Part shown: positions 54,759-62,395 of the stretch, one piece after another
Layout: the number at the start of each line of letters is the position of its first letter
Position numbering within the stretch: the stretch's first letter is position 1
NCBI GenBank assembly: GCA_963716215.1
Contig: OY970298.1
Coordinates: 1,674,001-1,738,000, forward strand
Reading direction: 5' to 3'
Origin: JACVRW01 sp963716215
Lineage (GTDB): Bacteria > Actinomycetota > Thermoleophilia > Solirubrobacterales > Thermoleophilaceae
DNA length: 64,000 nt
The notes under the pieces: generated by a model
Seen by the model: only the letters and a program-made list of their open reading frames with translations
Databases searched by the model: none
Told to the model about the DNA's origin: nothing
Position numbers and translations under genes: made by a program

Positions 54759-54900
54759 ACTTGCTTCGAGTGATTTGGCTCGCGCATCGCGAGCTGGTAG
54801 GGCGCGGACGGTCTCTAGATGGGGGGGTCCGACCGCGAGGTCGCGTCAACGACCGCCGGCCACTCCAATTCGGAGTGGGAATCGCGCCGTTCTGATCCGC

Positions 54901-55833
54901 TTACGCAGGCGCGCGCGCTGAGCCCGCGTGGGGGAGGGCGTCCGTGTGGCCTGCTGCCAGAAAAGTGCGGCGGACGGTCTCGACCGCCGTGGTTCGAGGG
55001 GCAGTGGCGGTAGCGACCAGCAGCTCGCGCTGGAGGGCCGGCGTCAAGGGTCTGATGGCCACGGAGCGGTCGCTCCGATAACCCATCAACCCAGGCACGA
55101 CCGCCACGCCAATCCCGGCAGCGGCCGCACTGCGCGCAGCGGCGTAGTCGTCGGTCGTCATGGCAACGGTGGGCGTGAAGCCAACGCTGGCGCAGGCGCT
55201 GTTGACGATGCTGGCGCAGTCCGCTCCCTGCGCCAGCACCCACGGCTGCTCGCTAAGCGAACGCAGCGAAATGCTCTCGTCGCTGGCGAGCGAGTTGCCC
55301 GCCGGGAGCATCACGAGCAGCGGGTCGAAGCCAAGCGAGGCGATTGCTAGACCGCTGCGATCCAGCAGCGACCCGTCCGGGTGGTCGAAGACGATGCCGA
55401 CGTCGAGTTCGCCGCTGCGCAAGTAGGCGGCGGTGTCGGCGACGTCCAGCACGTTTACCTCCACGTCGACACGCGGTCGCTGAGGGCGAAGCATCGACAG
55501 CACTGACGGGAGGATCGCGACGGCCGCGCTGGAGAAGATGCCGAGCCGGACCCTGCGATTGTCGGCGGCGAGCTCCCGCTCCAGGTCGCGCTCGGCCTCT
55601 GCAAGCTGGTTGGCGATCGCCCGCGCGTGGATGGCCAGCAGCTCACCGGCGGCGTTGGGCCGGACGCCGCGAGCGTGACGGGTCATGAGCGCAGTTCCGA
55701 CCTCGGTCTCGAGCGCCGCGATCTGCTGTGAGACGGCGGCTGGCGAATAGCCGATCTCCAGGGCGGCAGCAGACATCGACCCGTGTCGGAAGACGGCTTC
55801 GAGGATGGCCAAGCGCTTTGCATCGAGCTTCAA
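54901..55833 (-). CDS. LysR family transcriptional regulator
   Basis: A 310-residue LTTR. The N-terminal HTH is AILEAVFRHGSMSAAALEIG then SPAAVSQQIAALETEVG; the effector domain starts RRVRLGIFSSAAVAILPSVL. No ATG is available; TTG 55833 begins the conserved LKLDAKRLAILEAV. It is divergent from the phzF-ridA-like operon (58 bp between starts) and probably controls it. Confidence 0.83.
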   Translation of the reverse strand: MKLDAKRLAILEAVFRHGSMSAAALEIGYSPAAVSQQIAALETEVGTALMTRHARGVRPNAAGELLAIHARAIANQLAEAERDLERELAADNRRVRLGIFSSAAVAILPSVLSMLRPQRPRVDVEVNVLDVADTAAYLRSGELDVGIVFDHPDGSLLDRSGLAIASLGFDPLLVMLPAGNSLASDESISLRSLSEQPWVLAQGADCASIVNSACASVGFTPTVAMTTDDYAAARSAAAAGIGVAVVPGLMGYRSDRSVAIRPLTPALQRELLVATATAPRTTAVETVRRTFLAAGHTDALPHAGSARAPA

Positions 55834-55891
55834 GCTCCGCTTAAGGTAGCGCCTCGAAACCCAGTTGCTGTACGCACGAGGATGACGCACT

Positions 55892-56809
55892 GTGCTCCGT
55901 ATGACGTCCTTCGACTTCGCCCTGGTAGATGTGTTCGCCGATGCCCCATTGGCAGGGAACCCGCTGGCCGTCGTGTTTGGCGGAGAGGAGCTCGATGACG
56001 AGGTCATGGCCTCGGTCGCGCGCGAGTTCAACCAATCGGAAACGACCTTCGTGCTGCCGCCACGCCGACCGGGGGCGCTTCGGCGGCTGCGTTCCTTCAC
56101 GTCCTCGGGCGCTGAGGTAACCGGAGCGGGCCACAACGCCCTTGGGGCGTGGTGGGTGCTCGCGTCGCGGAACGACGTTGAGGGCAGCGAGTTCGGACAG
56201 GAGCTCGGCGACGAGGTGCTGCCCGTCGAGGTCACACGCGAAGGGGGCCGTGTCACGATTCAGATGACGCAGAGCGACCCGCAACTGGGCGTGGAGCTCA
56301 GTGACGTGACGGCCCTGGCTCGCGCGCTGCGCCTCGATCCCGCTGCGATCGGCCCCCAGCTTCCGCAGGTCGTGTCGACTGGGGCCCCGCACATGCTCGT
56401 CGAGGTCGTCGACCGCGCCGCCGTCGATCGCGCTGCACCGGATGCGCCTGGCCTCGCGCGTGTGCTCGCCGACGCGAACGCCCAGGGCTGTTACCTGTTC
56501 GCGGTCGACAACTACGTCACGGACGTGGCCGCCTATGCGCGCTTCTTCAATCCGAGCGTTGGGCTATGGGAGGATCCTGCCACCGGAAGTGCCGCCGGGC
56601 CGCTGGCATGGTGGCTGACGATGCAGGGCCGACATCCAGGCGACCGGGTCGGGATCGAGCAAGGCCACGCACTCGGCCGACCGAGCCGAATCGAGGTCTC
56701 AGTAGCGGGCGTCGTGGTGAAGCTGGCAGGCTCGGCTGCGCTGGCGGCCGAGGGGACGCTGCATCTAGCGCGACAACGACAGGAGGAAACACCGTGGGCG
56801 CTCCGCTGA
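55892..56809 (+). CDS. PhzF-family isomerase-like protein
   Basis: A 305-residue protein of the diaminopimelate-epimerase fold. It begins FALVDVFADAPLAGNPLAVV, has the catalytic-type Glu50 in EFNQSETTFVLPP (Glu47 if ATG 55901 is used) and the glycine-rich WEDPATGSAAGPLAWWL. PhzF relatives isomerise small hydroxylated aromatic or amino acids. The gene overlaps the RidA-like gene by 16 bp, suggesting a joint role in amine or enamine metabolism. Confidence 0.85.
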   Translation: MLRMTSFDFALVDVFADAPLAGNPLAVVFGGEELDDEVMASVAREFNQSETTFVLPPRRPGALRRLRSFTSSGAEVTGAGHNALGAWWVLASRNDVEGSEFGQELGDEVLPVEVTREGGRVTIQMTQSDPQLGVELSDVTALARALRLDPAAIGPQLPQVVSTGAPHMLVEVVDRAAVDRAAPDAPGLARVLADANAQGCYLFAVDNYVTDVAAYARFFNPSVGLWEDPATGSAAGPLAWWLTMQGRHPGDRVGIEQGHALGRPSRIEVSVAGVVVKLAGSAALAAEGTLHLARQRQEETPWALR

Positions 56810-57189
56810 TGGAGGGGGTCCGGACCGAGCCCGACCGCTTCGAGCCGTTCGCCATCTCCCAAGCTATCCGAGTGGGCCACTTACTCTTCGTCTCCGGCCA
56901 GGCGGCCAGCGATGACGACGGCAACGTCGTCGGCGTGGACGATTTCGAGGCCCAAGGGCACCAGGTATTTCGAAACCTGGCTCGGGCGCTCGAGGCGGGT
57001 GGCTCCGGGCTCGAGCATGTCGTCAAGGTGACGATCTTCGTAACGGACTCGAGCCACTTCGACACGATCGTCGCGCTTCGTCGGCGCTACTTCACCCAGC
57101 CCTACCCCGCCGACAGCCTCGTCGAGGTTCGGGCGCTGGCGCGACCTGAGTTGCAGATCGAGATCGAGGCCATCGCGGTCATCCCCTAG
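56794..57189 (+). CDS. RidA family (enamine/imine deaminase) protein
   Basis: A 131-residue RidA/YjgF-type protein: IRVGHLLFVSGQAASDDDGN, FEAQGHQVFRNLARALEAGG and KVTIFVTDSSHFDTI, with the C-terminal Arg/Glu region RALARPELQIEIEAIAV. It hydrolyses reactive 2-aminoacrylate-type imines. GTG 56794 is chosen because AGGAGG (56781-56786) stands 7 bp before it; ATG 56809 is the next option. Confidence 0.87.
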   Translation: MGAPLMEGVRTEPDRFEPFAISQAIRVGHLLFVSGQAASDDDGNVVGVDDFEAQGHQVFRNLARALEAGGSGLEHVVKVTIFVTDSSHFDTIVALRRRYFTQPYPADSLVEVRALARPELQIEIEAIAVIP

Positions 57190-57191
57190 TC

Positions 57192-57216
57192 GGAATAGAT
57201 CCTCCCCGCGTCCGTC
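57192..57216 (+). promoter_or_regulatory. ECF-type promoter upstream of the methyltransferase gene
   Basis: GGAATA (57192-57197), 14 bp, CCGTC (57212-57216), 9 bp before the ATG at 57226. The same elements with the same spacing stand upstream of the ECF sigma gene (58049-58073). This argues for recognition by that sigma factor. Confidence 0.6.
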
Positions 57217-57225
57217 TATTTCGGC

Positions 57226-58047
57226 ATGACCACCACCACGACGTACTCGCTCGGGAGCCAATACGAGGAACGCCAGCGGCTCGCCTACCAGGCCAGCCTG
57301 CTCGATCAGATCACCGAGCGCTTCCTGTGCGAAGCCGGTCTGAGCGCGGGCCTGCGCGTGCTCGACGTGGGCTGCGGGCTGGACGACGTGGCGATGCTCG
57401 CCGCCCAGATCGTCGGCCCGCGCGGCGAGGTGATTGCGATCGACAGGGACCCGACCATGCTCACGGCCGCCGAGGAGCGAGCCGAGCGCGCGGGCCTGCG
57501 CTTGCAGTTCGTCCACGCGGACGTCACCGACCTCGACCTCGGTGAGCTCCGCTTCGACGCCGCCGTCGGCCGGCTGATCCTGATGCACGTCCCCGATCCG
57601 GTCAGCGTCGTGCGCGGCGCCGCCGCCCACGTCCGGCCAGGTGGGATCGTGGCGTTCCAGGACTTCACGACCTCCGCGACCCGTGTTCACCCTCCGCTGC
57701 CCGCGACGCAGGCCGCGCTCGATCGCATCTCAGAGACCTTCGAGCTGGTAGGTGCGGACAGTCACGCCGGCGACAACCTGCGCCCGGCCTTCCTGAGCGC
57801 CGGTCTACCCGAGCCCGAGTTGCGGTCGGAGTCGCTGATAGGCGGCGCAGCGGAGAGTCCGGTCTTCGACATGATCACGGGGGTCACGCAGACCCTGCGC
57901 CCGGCGATGGAGCGCCTCGGCCTGGCGCGGCCTGGCGAGATCGACCCGCAGGCGCTGGGCGCAGAGCTGCGCCGGGAGGTCGAAGACGCGGCCGGAGTCG
58001 TCGCGGCGCCCCCGCTGGTCGGAGCGTGGGCGAGGACGACGAGCTAG
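57226..58047 (+). CDS. SAM-dependent methyltransferase
   Basis: A 273-residue class I methyltransferase: motif I RVLDVGCGLDDVAMLAAQIV, motif II region GEVIAIDRDPTMLTAAEERA, and DAAVGRLILMHVPDPVSVVR with VRPGGIVAFQDF. The C-terminal ~100 residues vary among relatives and select the acceptor, which is unknown. The very short leader and the GGAATA/CCGTC promoter link it to the ECF sigma gene encoded next. Confidence 0.85.
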   Translation: MTTTTTYSLGSQYEERQRLAYQASLLDQITERFLCEAGLSAGLRVLDVGCGLDDVAMLAAQIVGPRGEVIAIDRDPTMLTAAEERAERAGLRLQFVHADVTDLDLGELRFDAAVGRLILMHVPDPVSVVRGAAAHVRPGGIVAFQDFTTSATRVHPPLPATQAALDRISETFELVGADSHAGDNLRPAFLSAGLPEPELRSESLIGGAAESPVFDMITGVTQTLRPAMERLGLARPGEIDPQALGAELRREVEDAAGVVAAPPLVGAWARTTS

Positions 58048-58048
58048 C

Positions 58049-58073
58049 GGAATAAACGGCGCCCGCCTCCGTC
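58049..58073 (+). promoter_or_regulatory. ECF-type promoter upstream of the sigma factor gene
   Basis: GGAATA (58049-58054), 14 bp, CCGTC (58069-58073), 31 bp before the GTG at 58105. It has the same design as 57192-57216. Autoregulation of the sigma factor is the usual arrangement. Confidence 0.6.
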
Positions 58074-58104
58074 ATGAGGCTGTGAGGACGGTCTTGGGTA
58101 CTCC

Positions 58105-58638
58105 GTGACTGCAGTGGCGTACAGCAGCACCCGGCTTGCGACGGGAGCGTCGCGGCAACTCGACCCCGCGCACCTCCCAGATCACGCGACGCGCCTCTAT
58201 CGCGCCGCCTACGCGCTGGTGGGCTCGGGTGCCGAGGCGGACGACCTGGTGCAGGAGACCTTCGCGCGCGTGCTGTCGCGGCCGCGACGAGTGCGCCGCG
58301 GTGGCGAGCGCGCCTATTTGATGCGCGTGCTCAGGAACACCTGGATCGACTTCCAGCGCGCCCGCGCTGCGCGGCCGGACCCGGTCGGCGGCGAGGCGCT
58401 CGAGTGGGTGCTCGACGTCGAGTCCGACCCGGGCGGTCTCGCGCAGGACGTGCGGCTCGCCTACGAGGGCATGCGCGAGCTGTCCACCGAGCAGCGCGAG
58501 GCGATTGTGGCGGTGGACGTGCTCGGGCTGGCGTACAAGGAGGCCGCGCGGACGCTGCGCATCCGCCAGGGGACGCTCATGAGCAGGCTGGCGCGTGCGC
58601 GCGAACGGGTCGCCCAGTACATGGAGGGGACGGGATGA
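58105..58638 (+). CDS. ECF-type RNA polymerase sigma factor
   Basis: A 177-residue sigma-70-family factor with region 2 (RLYRAAYALVGSGAEADDLV then QETFARVLSRP; AYLMRVLRNTWIDFQRARAA) and region 4 (MRELSTEQREAIVAVDVLGL; RIRQGTLMSRLARARERV). There is no region 1 or 3, as in extracytoplasmic-function factors. GTG 58105. It overlaps the anti-sigma-like gene by 4 bp. Two matching promoters suggest a small regulon including the methyltransferase. Confidence 0.87.
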   Translation: MTAVAYSSTRLATGASRQLDPAHLPDHATRLYRAAYALVGSGAEADDLVQETFARVLSRPRRVRRGGERAYLMRVLRNTWIDFQRARAARPDPVGGEALEWVLDVESDPGGLAQDVRLAYEGMRELSTEQREAIVAVDVLGLAYKEAARTLRIRQGTLMSRLARARERVAQYMEGTG

Positions 58639-59246
58639 GGGGGCACGTCGAGATTCCCCGGCACCACCGCGGCGTCATCCGCGCGCTGCAGTCGGGCGGT
58701 CCCGCAATCCCCGACTCCGTGCTGGCCCACATCCAGAATCTCGAGCCTGCTCCCGTGCCGAGGCAGCGCCTGGTGCGACCGGTGCTGGCCGGCGCCGTGG
58801 CAGTCTCGCTGGCCCTCGTGATCGCGGCGGTGCTTCTGACCCTCGGCGGTATGCGCGACTCGCCCGTGGTCGCCGCCAGCGGGCAGAGTCGGCTGCCGGC
58901 CCAGCAGGACGCACAGCGCGGCTTCGCCGGGATCAGCTACGCAGACTGGGGGGCACGGTTCCGATGGTTCAAGGTGGGCGGGCGCACCGACTTCGTAGAT
59001 GGGCGCCGGACGTCCACGGTCTTCTACCGGCACACCCACCATCGGATCGGCTACACGGTGATCGCGGGAACGCCCGTCGCGCCGCCGGATCACGCCGACG
59101 TGCTGCGTGTGAACGACATGGAGCTGCACCGGTTCAAGCTCGGCAAGGACGACGTGGTCACGTGGGTGCGCAACGGCCACACCTGTGTGCTCGCGGGCGA
59201 CGTCCACAACCCACTCACGCTCGTCAAGCTCGCGCTCAACTCCTAA
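58635..59246 (+). CDS. Single-pass membrane protein, probable anti-sigma partner
   Basis: A 203-residue protein: ~45 cytoplasmic residues, one membrane helix (VLAGAVAVSLALVIAAVLLT), then a ~135-residue extracytoplasmic domain (YADWGARFRWFKVGGRTDFV; YRHTHHRIGYTVIAGTPVAP). The ATG overlaps the sigma stop (ATGA). Topology and position fit an anti-sigma factor, but the zinc HxxxCxxC motif is missing, so it belongs to another anti-sigma class or is a sensor only. Confidence 0.7.
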   Translation: MRGHVEIPRHHRGVIRALQSGGPAIPDSVLAHIQNLEPAPVPRQRLVRPVLAGAVAVSLALVIAAVLLTLGGMRDSPVVAASGQSRLPAQQDAQRGFAGISYADWGARFRWFKVGGRTDFVDGRRTSTVFYRHTHHRIGYTVIAGTPVAPPDHADVLRVNDMELHRFKLGKDDVVTWVRNGHTCVLAGDVHNPLTLVKLALNS

Positions 59247-59434
59247 GCACTTCCATGGCCCGCTCTCTTGCCCGTCCTGCAGGCGGACTGTGCGCAATCG
59301 CTCACAAGCCCGGCGCGTCCGGTGGGAGGTTCTTCCCGTGGCGACGCGCTGCCACTTGATTCCCTCGCCGGGCGCTGCTCTAGTGGCGCACATGGACTTC
59401 GCAGTGGCCTTCGCCTGGGCGGAAACGGTGCCTC

Positions 59435-62395
59435 GTGGATGAGGTCACCGAGCGCCTCGCGAGCCTGGAGCGCGGCTCGCTGTTCGCCGGTTACCGCATC
59501 GAGGGCATCCTCGACCGCGGCGGGATGGGGGTTGTCTACAAGGCCACCGACGTAGACCTCGAGCGCACGGTGGCCCTGAAGATCATCGCGCCCGAGCACA
59601 CTCAGAACGCTGACGCGGTGACCCGTTTCAAGGCCGAGGCTCGGCTCGCGGCGTCGCTCGAGCATCCCAACATCGTCCCGATTCATCGCGGCGGCGATTT
59701 CCAGGGCGTCCTCTACCTGGCGATGCGCTTCGTGCCGGGCACCAACTTGCGCAACGTCATCGACCGAGGCCAGCTGGACCTCGACCGGGTTCAGCGAGTG
59801 GTGGGTTGTGTCGCATCGGCGCTCGACGCGGCGCATGAGCGTGGGCTCGTGCACCGCGACGTCAAGCCAGCCAACATCCTGATCGCCGGAGAGGGCGCCC
59901 GCGAGCAGATCTATCTCACTGACTTCGGACTGACGAAGCAGCTCGGATCGCCGCAGAGCCTCACCCGCACCGGCGCCTGGGTTGGAACTCCGGACTACGT
60001 TGCTCCGGAGCAGATCCAGGCAGGCGGGGTAGATGGCCGTGCCGACCTCTACTCGCTCGGGTGCGTTCTGTACGAGATGCTCACGGGGAGCGTCGCGTAC
60101 CCGAAGGACAACGACATGGCCAAGCTGTGGGCTCATGTGCAGGACCCGCCTCCCTCCCCGAGCCTGAAGCGCCCGGATCTCGTCCAGGCCTTCGACGAGG
60201 TGGTGTCGCGCGCGACGGCCAAGGATCCGGATGACCGGTACGCCACGGCCTCGGATTTCGCCGCCGCGGTCGATCGGGCCATCGCTCAGCAGACCGCGGA
60301 GGCGGACACCCTTCAGGAGACGCGCGCAGTCGGCGCCACACCGTCGATCGACCGCCACGACGTGTTCATCGCCGAGCCCGCCGCGGGTGCGGCGTCGGTC
60401 CCGAGCGCCGAGCCGGAGAGCACGGCGCCCCCGCCCGTCGCGCCTTCCGGCCCGCTGGCCACGCCCGGTGGGCAGGGCGCAAGGTCCCGCCTGCTGCTCG
60501 CCGGCGCCGGCCTCGTGCTGTTGCTCGGCGTGGTGGCGGCCGTGCTGCTCGCCGGCGGGGGCGGGGGCGGGGACGACGACGGAAGCTCGCCCCCGACCGC
60601 GGCTGCTCCGGTCGCCACGAAGCTGCTTCCGGACCTCGCGTGGCGTCCGATCGCCAGCCCGCCGTTCCGGCGTCAGTACGCGGCGGCGACGGCGGTGGGC
60701 GGCAAGGTGATGGTGGTCGGCGGGATCGGGATCAAGGAGTCGAGCACCACGACGAAGGTCTACGACCCCGGCACGGGCGGCTGGGCGACCGGGCCGGGCC
60801 TGCCGGTGCCGTTGCACCATGCGGCGTCGGTGACTTATGAGGGCGACGCGGTGGTGATTGGTGGGTTCATACCGGGCGAGGAGCTGACGTCTGAGCAGTC
60901 GGATCGCGTTTATGTCCTGCGTGGGGACTCGTGGGAGCGGCTGCCGTCGTTGAATCACCCTCGTGCCGCGGCGGCTGCGGCGGTCGTGGGCGACAAGATC
61001 GTGGTGGTCGGGGGCCAGGCGGGCGGGAAGTTGGTGGCGCAGACGGAGGTGTTCGACGGCGAGCGTTGGACGGATGTGGCCGACATGCCGACGCCGCGTG
61101 AGCATCTCGGCGCAGCCTCCGACGGCCGCTACCTCTACGCAGTCGGCGGCAGGGACCTGTCGGCAGACAAGAGCGCGACGGCGCTCGAGCGCTACGACCC
61201 CGCGAACGACAGGTGGACCGAGCTCGACGACATGCCGCGGGCAACCGGCGGCGTGAGCGCAGCCTACGCCGGGGGCCGAGTTGTCGCGATCGGCGGCGAG
61301 GGGGCGACCGAGGTCTCGGACGGCGTGCAGGCGTACGACATCCAGCACGAGAAGTGGTCGTCGCTCCCTGCCCTACCCACGGCGCGGCACGGAGTCGCCG
61401 TGGCGGCCATCGGGGACACCGTCTACGCAATCGGAGGCGCGACGTCGGTCGGGCATCTCGGGTCGACGAAGGAGGCCGAGGTACTGGACTTGTCCGGCAA
61501 GCCGGCCGAGGCCCAGACCACCGCGGGCCTCGCGTGGCGGGAGCTCGCCGGCGCGCCGTCCAAGCGCCAGTACGCGGCCTCTACCGAGATCGCGGGCAGA
61601 CTCTGGCTCCTTGGTGGAATCGGCGCCGATGGCAGCGGGAGCACCGAAACGGCAGCCTACGACCGCGCCATCAACAACTGGACACCGGGACCCGAGCTGC
61701 CGGTGCCGTTGCACCACGCGGCGTCGGTGACGTATGAGGGCGACGCGGTGGTGATCGGTGGGTTCATTCCGGGCGAGGAGCTGACGTCTGAGCAGTCGGA
61801 TCGCGTTTATGTCCTGCGTGGGGACTCGTGGGAGCGGCTGCCTTCGTTGAATCACCCTCGTGCCGCGGCGGCTGCGGCGGTCGTGGGCGACAAGATCGTG
61901 GTGGTCGGGGGCCAGGCGGACGGGAAGTTGGTGGCGCAGACGGAGGTGTTCGACGGCGAGCGCTGGACGGATGTGGCCGACATGCCGACGCCGCGTGAGC
62001 ATCTCGGCGCAGCCTCCGACGGCCGCTACCTCTACGCGGTTGGGGGACGTGAGCTGTCCGCCGCCAAGAACCTGCCGGCGCTCGAGCGCTACGACCCGGC
62101 CAGCGACTCCTGGACGAAGCTGGACGCCATGCCCAAGAACGTCGGTAGCGTCGGGGTCGCCTATGTCGACGGCCTGGTGATCGCCGTCGGCGGAGAAGGC
62201 GTCACTCAACCCTTCGACGTCGTGCAGGCCTTTGACGTCAAGTCGAAACGGTGGTCGCAGCTGCCCGCGCTGCCGGCCCCGCGTCACGGAGTCGCCGTGA
62301 CGGCACTCGACGACTCCCTCTACGCCATCGGCGGCGCCACCGCTGCCGGCCACGTCCAAGCCACGGATGCGGTGAGCGTGCTCGACCTCGACTAG
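59435..62395 (+). CDS. Ser/Thr protein kinase with extracellular Kelch-repeat sensor
   Basis: A 986-residue receptor-type kinase. Kinase domain ~20-290: LDRGGMGVVYKATDVDLERT, Lys49 (VALKIIAPEH), HRDVKPANIL with Asp142, LTDFGLTKQLG, and GTPDYVAPEQI. A Pro/Ala linker leads to one membrane helix (RLLLAGAGLVLLLGVVAAVL, ~351-374) and about ten Kelch-like blades outside (YAVGGRDLSADKSATALERY; VVVGGQAGGKLVAQTEVFDG). The blades form two similar halves, and 341 bp are nearly identical between them. GTG start. It is convergent with the FHA-ATPase gene, its likely partner. Confidence 0.88.
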   Translation: MDEVTERLASLERGSLFAGYRIEGILDRGGMGVVYKATDVDLERTVALKIIAPEHTQNADAVTRFKAEARLAASLEHPNIVPIHRGGDFQGVLYLAMRFVPGTNLRNVIDRGQLDLDRVQRVVGCVASALDAAHERGLVHRDVKPANILIAGEGAREQIYLTDFGLTKQLGSPQSLTRTGAWVGTPDYVAPEQIQAGGVDGRADLYSLGCVLYEMLTGSVAYPKDNDMAKLWAHVQDPPPSPSLKRPDLVQAFDEVVSRATAKDPDDRYATASDFAAAVDRAIAQQTAEADTLQETRAVGATPSIDRHDVFIAEPAAGAASVPSAEPESTAPPPVAPSGPLATPGGQGARSRLLLAGAGLVLLLGVVAAVLLAGGGGGGDDDGSSPPTAAAPVATKLLPDLAWRPIASPPFRRQYAAATAVGGKVMVVGGIGIKESSTTTKVYDPGTGGWATGPGLPVPLHHAASVTYEGDAVVIGGFIPGEELTSEQSDRVYVLRGDSWERLPSLNHPRAAAAAAVVGDKIVVVGGQAGGKLVAQTEVFDGERWTDVADMPTPREHLGAASDGRYLYAVGGRDLSADKSATALERYDPANDRWTELDDMPRATGGVSAAYAGGRVVAIGGEGATEVSDGVQAYDIQHEKWSSLPALPTARHGVAVAAIGDTVYAIGGATSVGHLGSTKEAEVLDLSGKPAEAQTTAGLAWRELAGAPSKRQYAASTEIAGRLWLLGGIGADGSGSTETAAYDRAINNWTPGPELPVPLHHAASVTYEGDAVVIGGFIPGEELTSEQSDRVYVLRGDSWERLPSLNHPRAAAAAAVVGDKIVVVGGQADGKLVAQTEVFDGERWTDVADMPTPREHLGAASDGRYLYAVGGRELSAAKNLPALERYDPASDSWTKLDAMPKNVGSVGVAYVDGLVIAVGGEGVTQPFDVVQAFDVKSKRWSQLPALPAPRHGVAVTALDDSLYAIGGATAAGHVQATDAVSVLDLD
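60800..61140 (+). repeat. 341-bp internal duplication, first copy (Kelch domain)
   Basis: Matches 61697-62037 at all but about eight or nine positions with no indels; the copies are 897 bp (299 codons) apart. Flanking halves of the Kelch domain differ much more. Most differences in the copies are synonymous. Confidence 0.85.
61697..62037 (+). repeat. 341-bp internal duplication, second copy (Kelch domain)
   Basis: Second copy of the segment at 60800-61140. One visible amino acid change is QAGGK versus QADGK. The homogenised stretch begins at the PVPLHHAASVTYEGDA blade. Confidence 0.85.

Noticed and set aside
59243..61348. 701-codon minus-strand ORF opposite the kinase
   Set aside because: Long antisense frame caused by high GC and low stop frequency; the plus strand has clear kinase and Kelch motifs.
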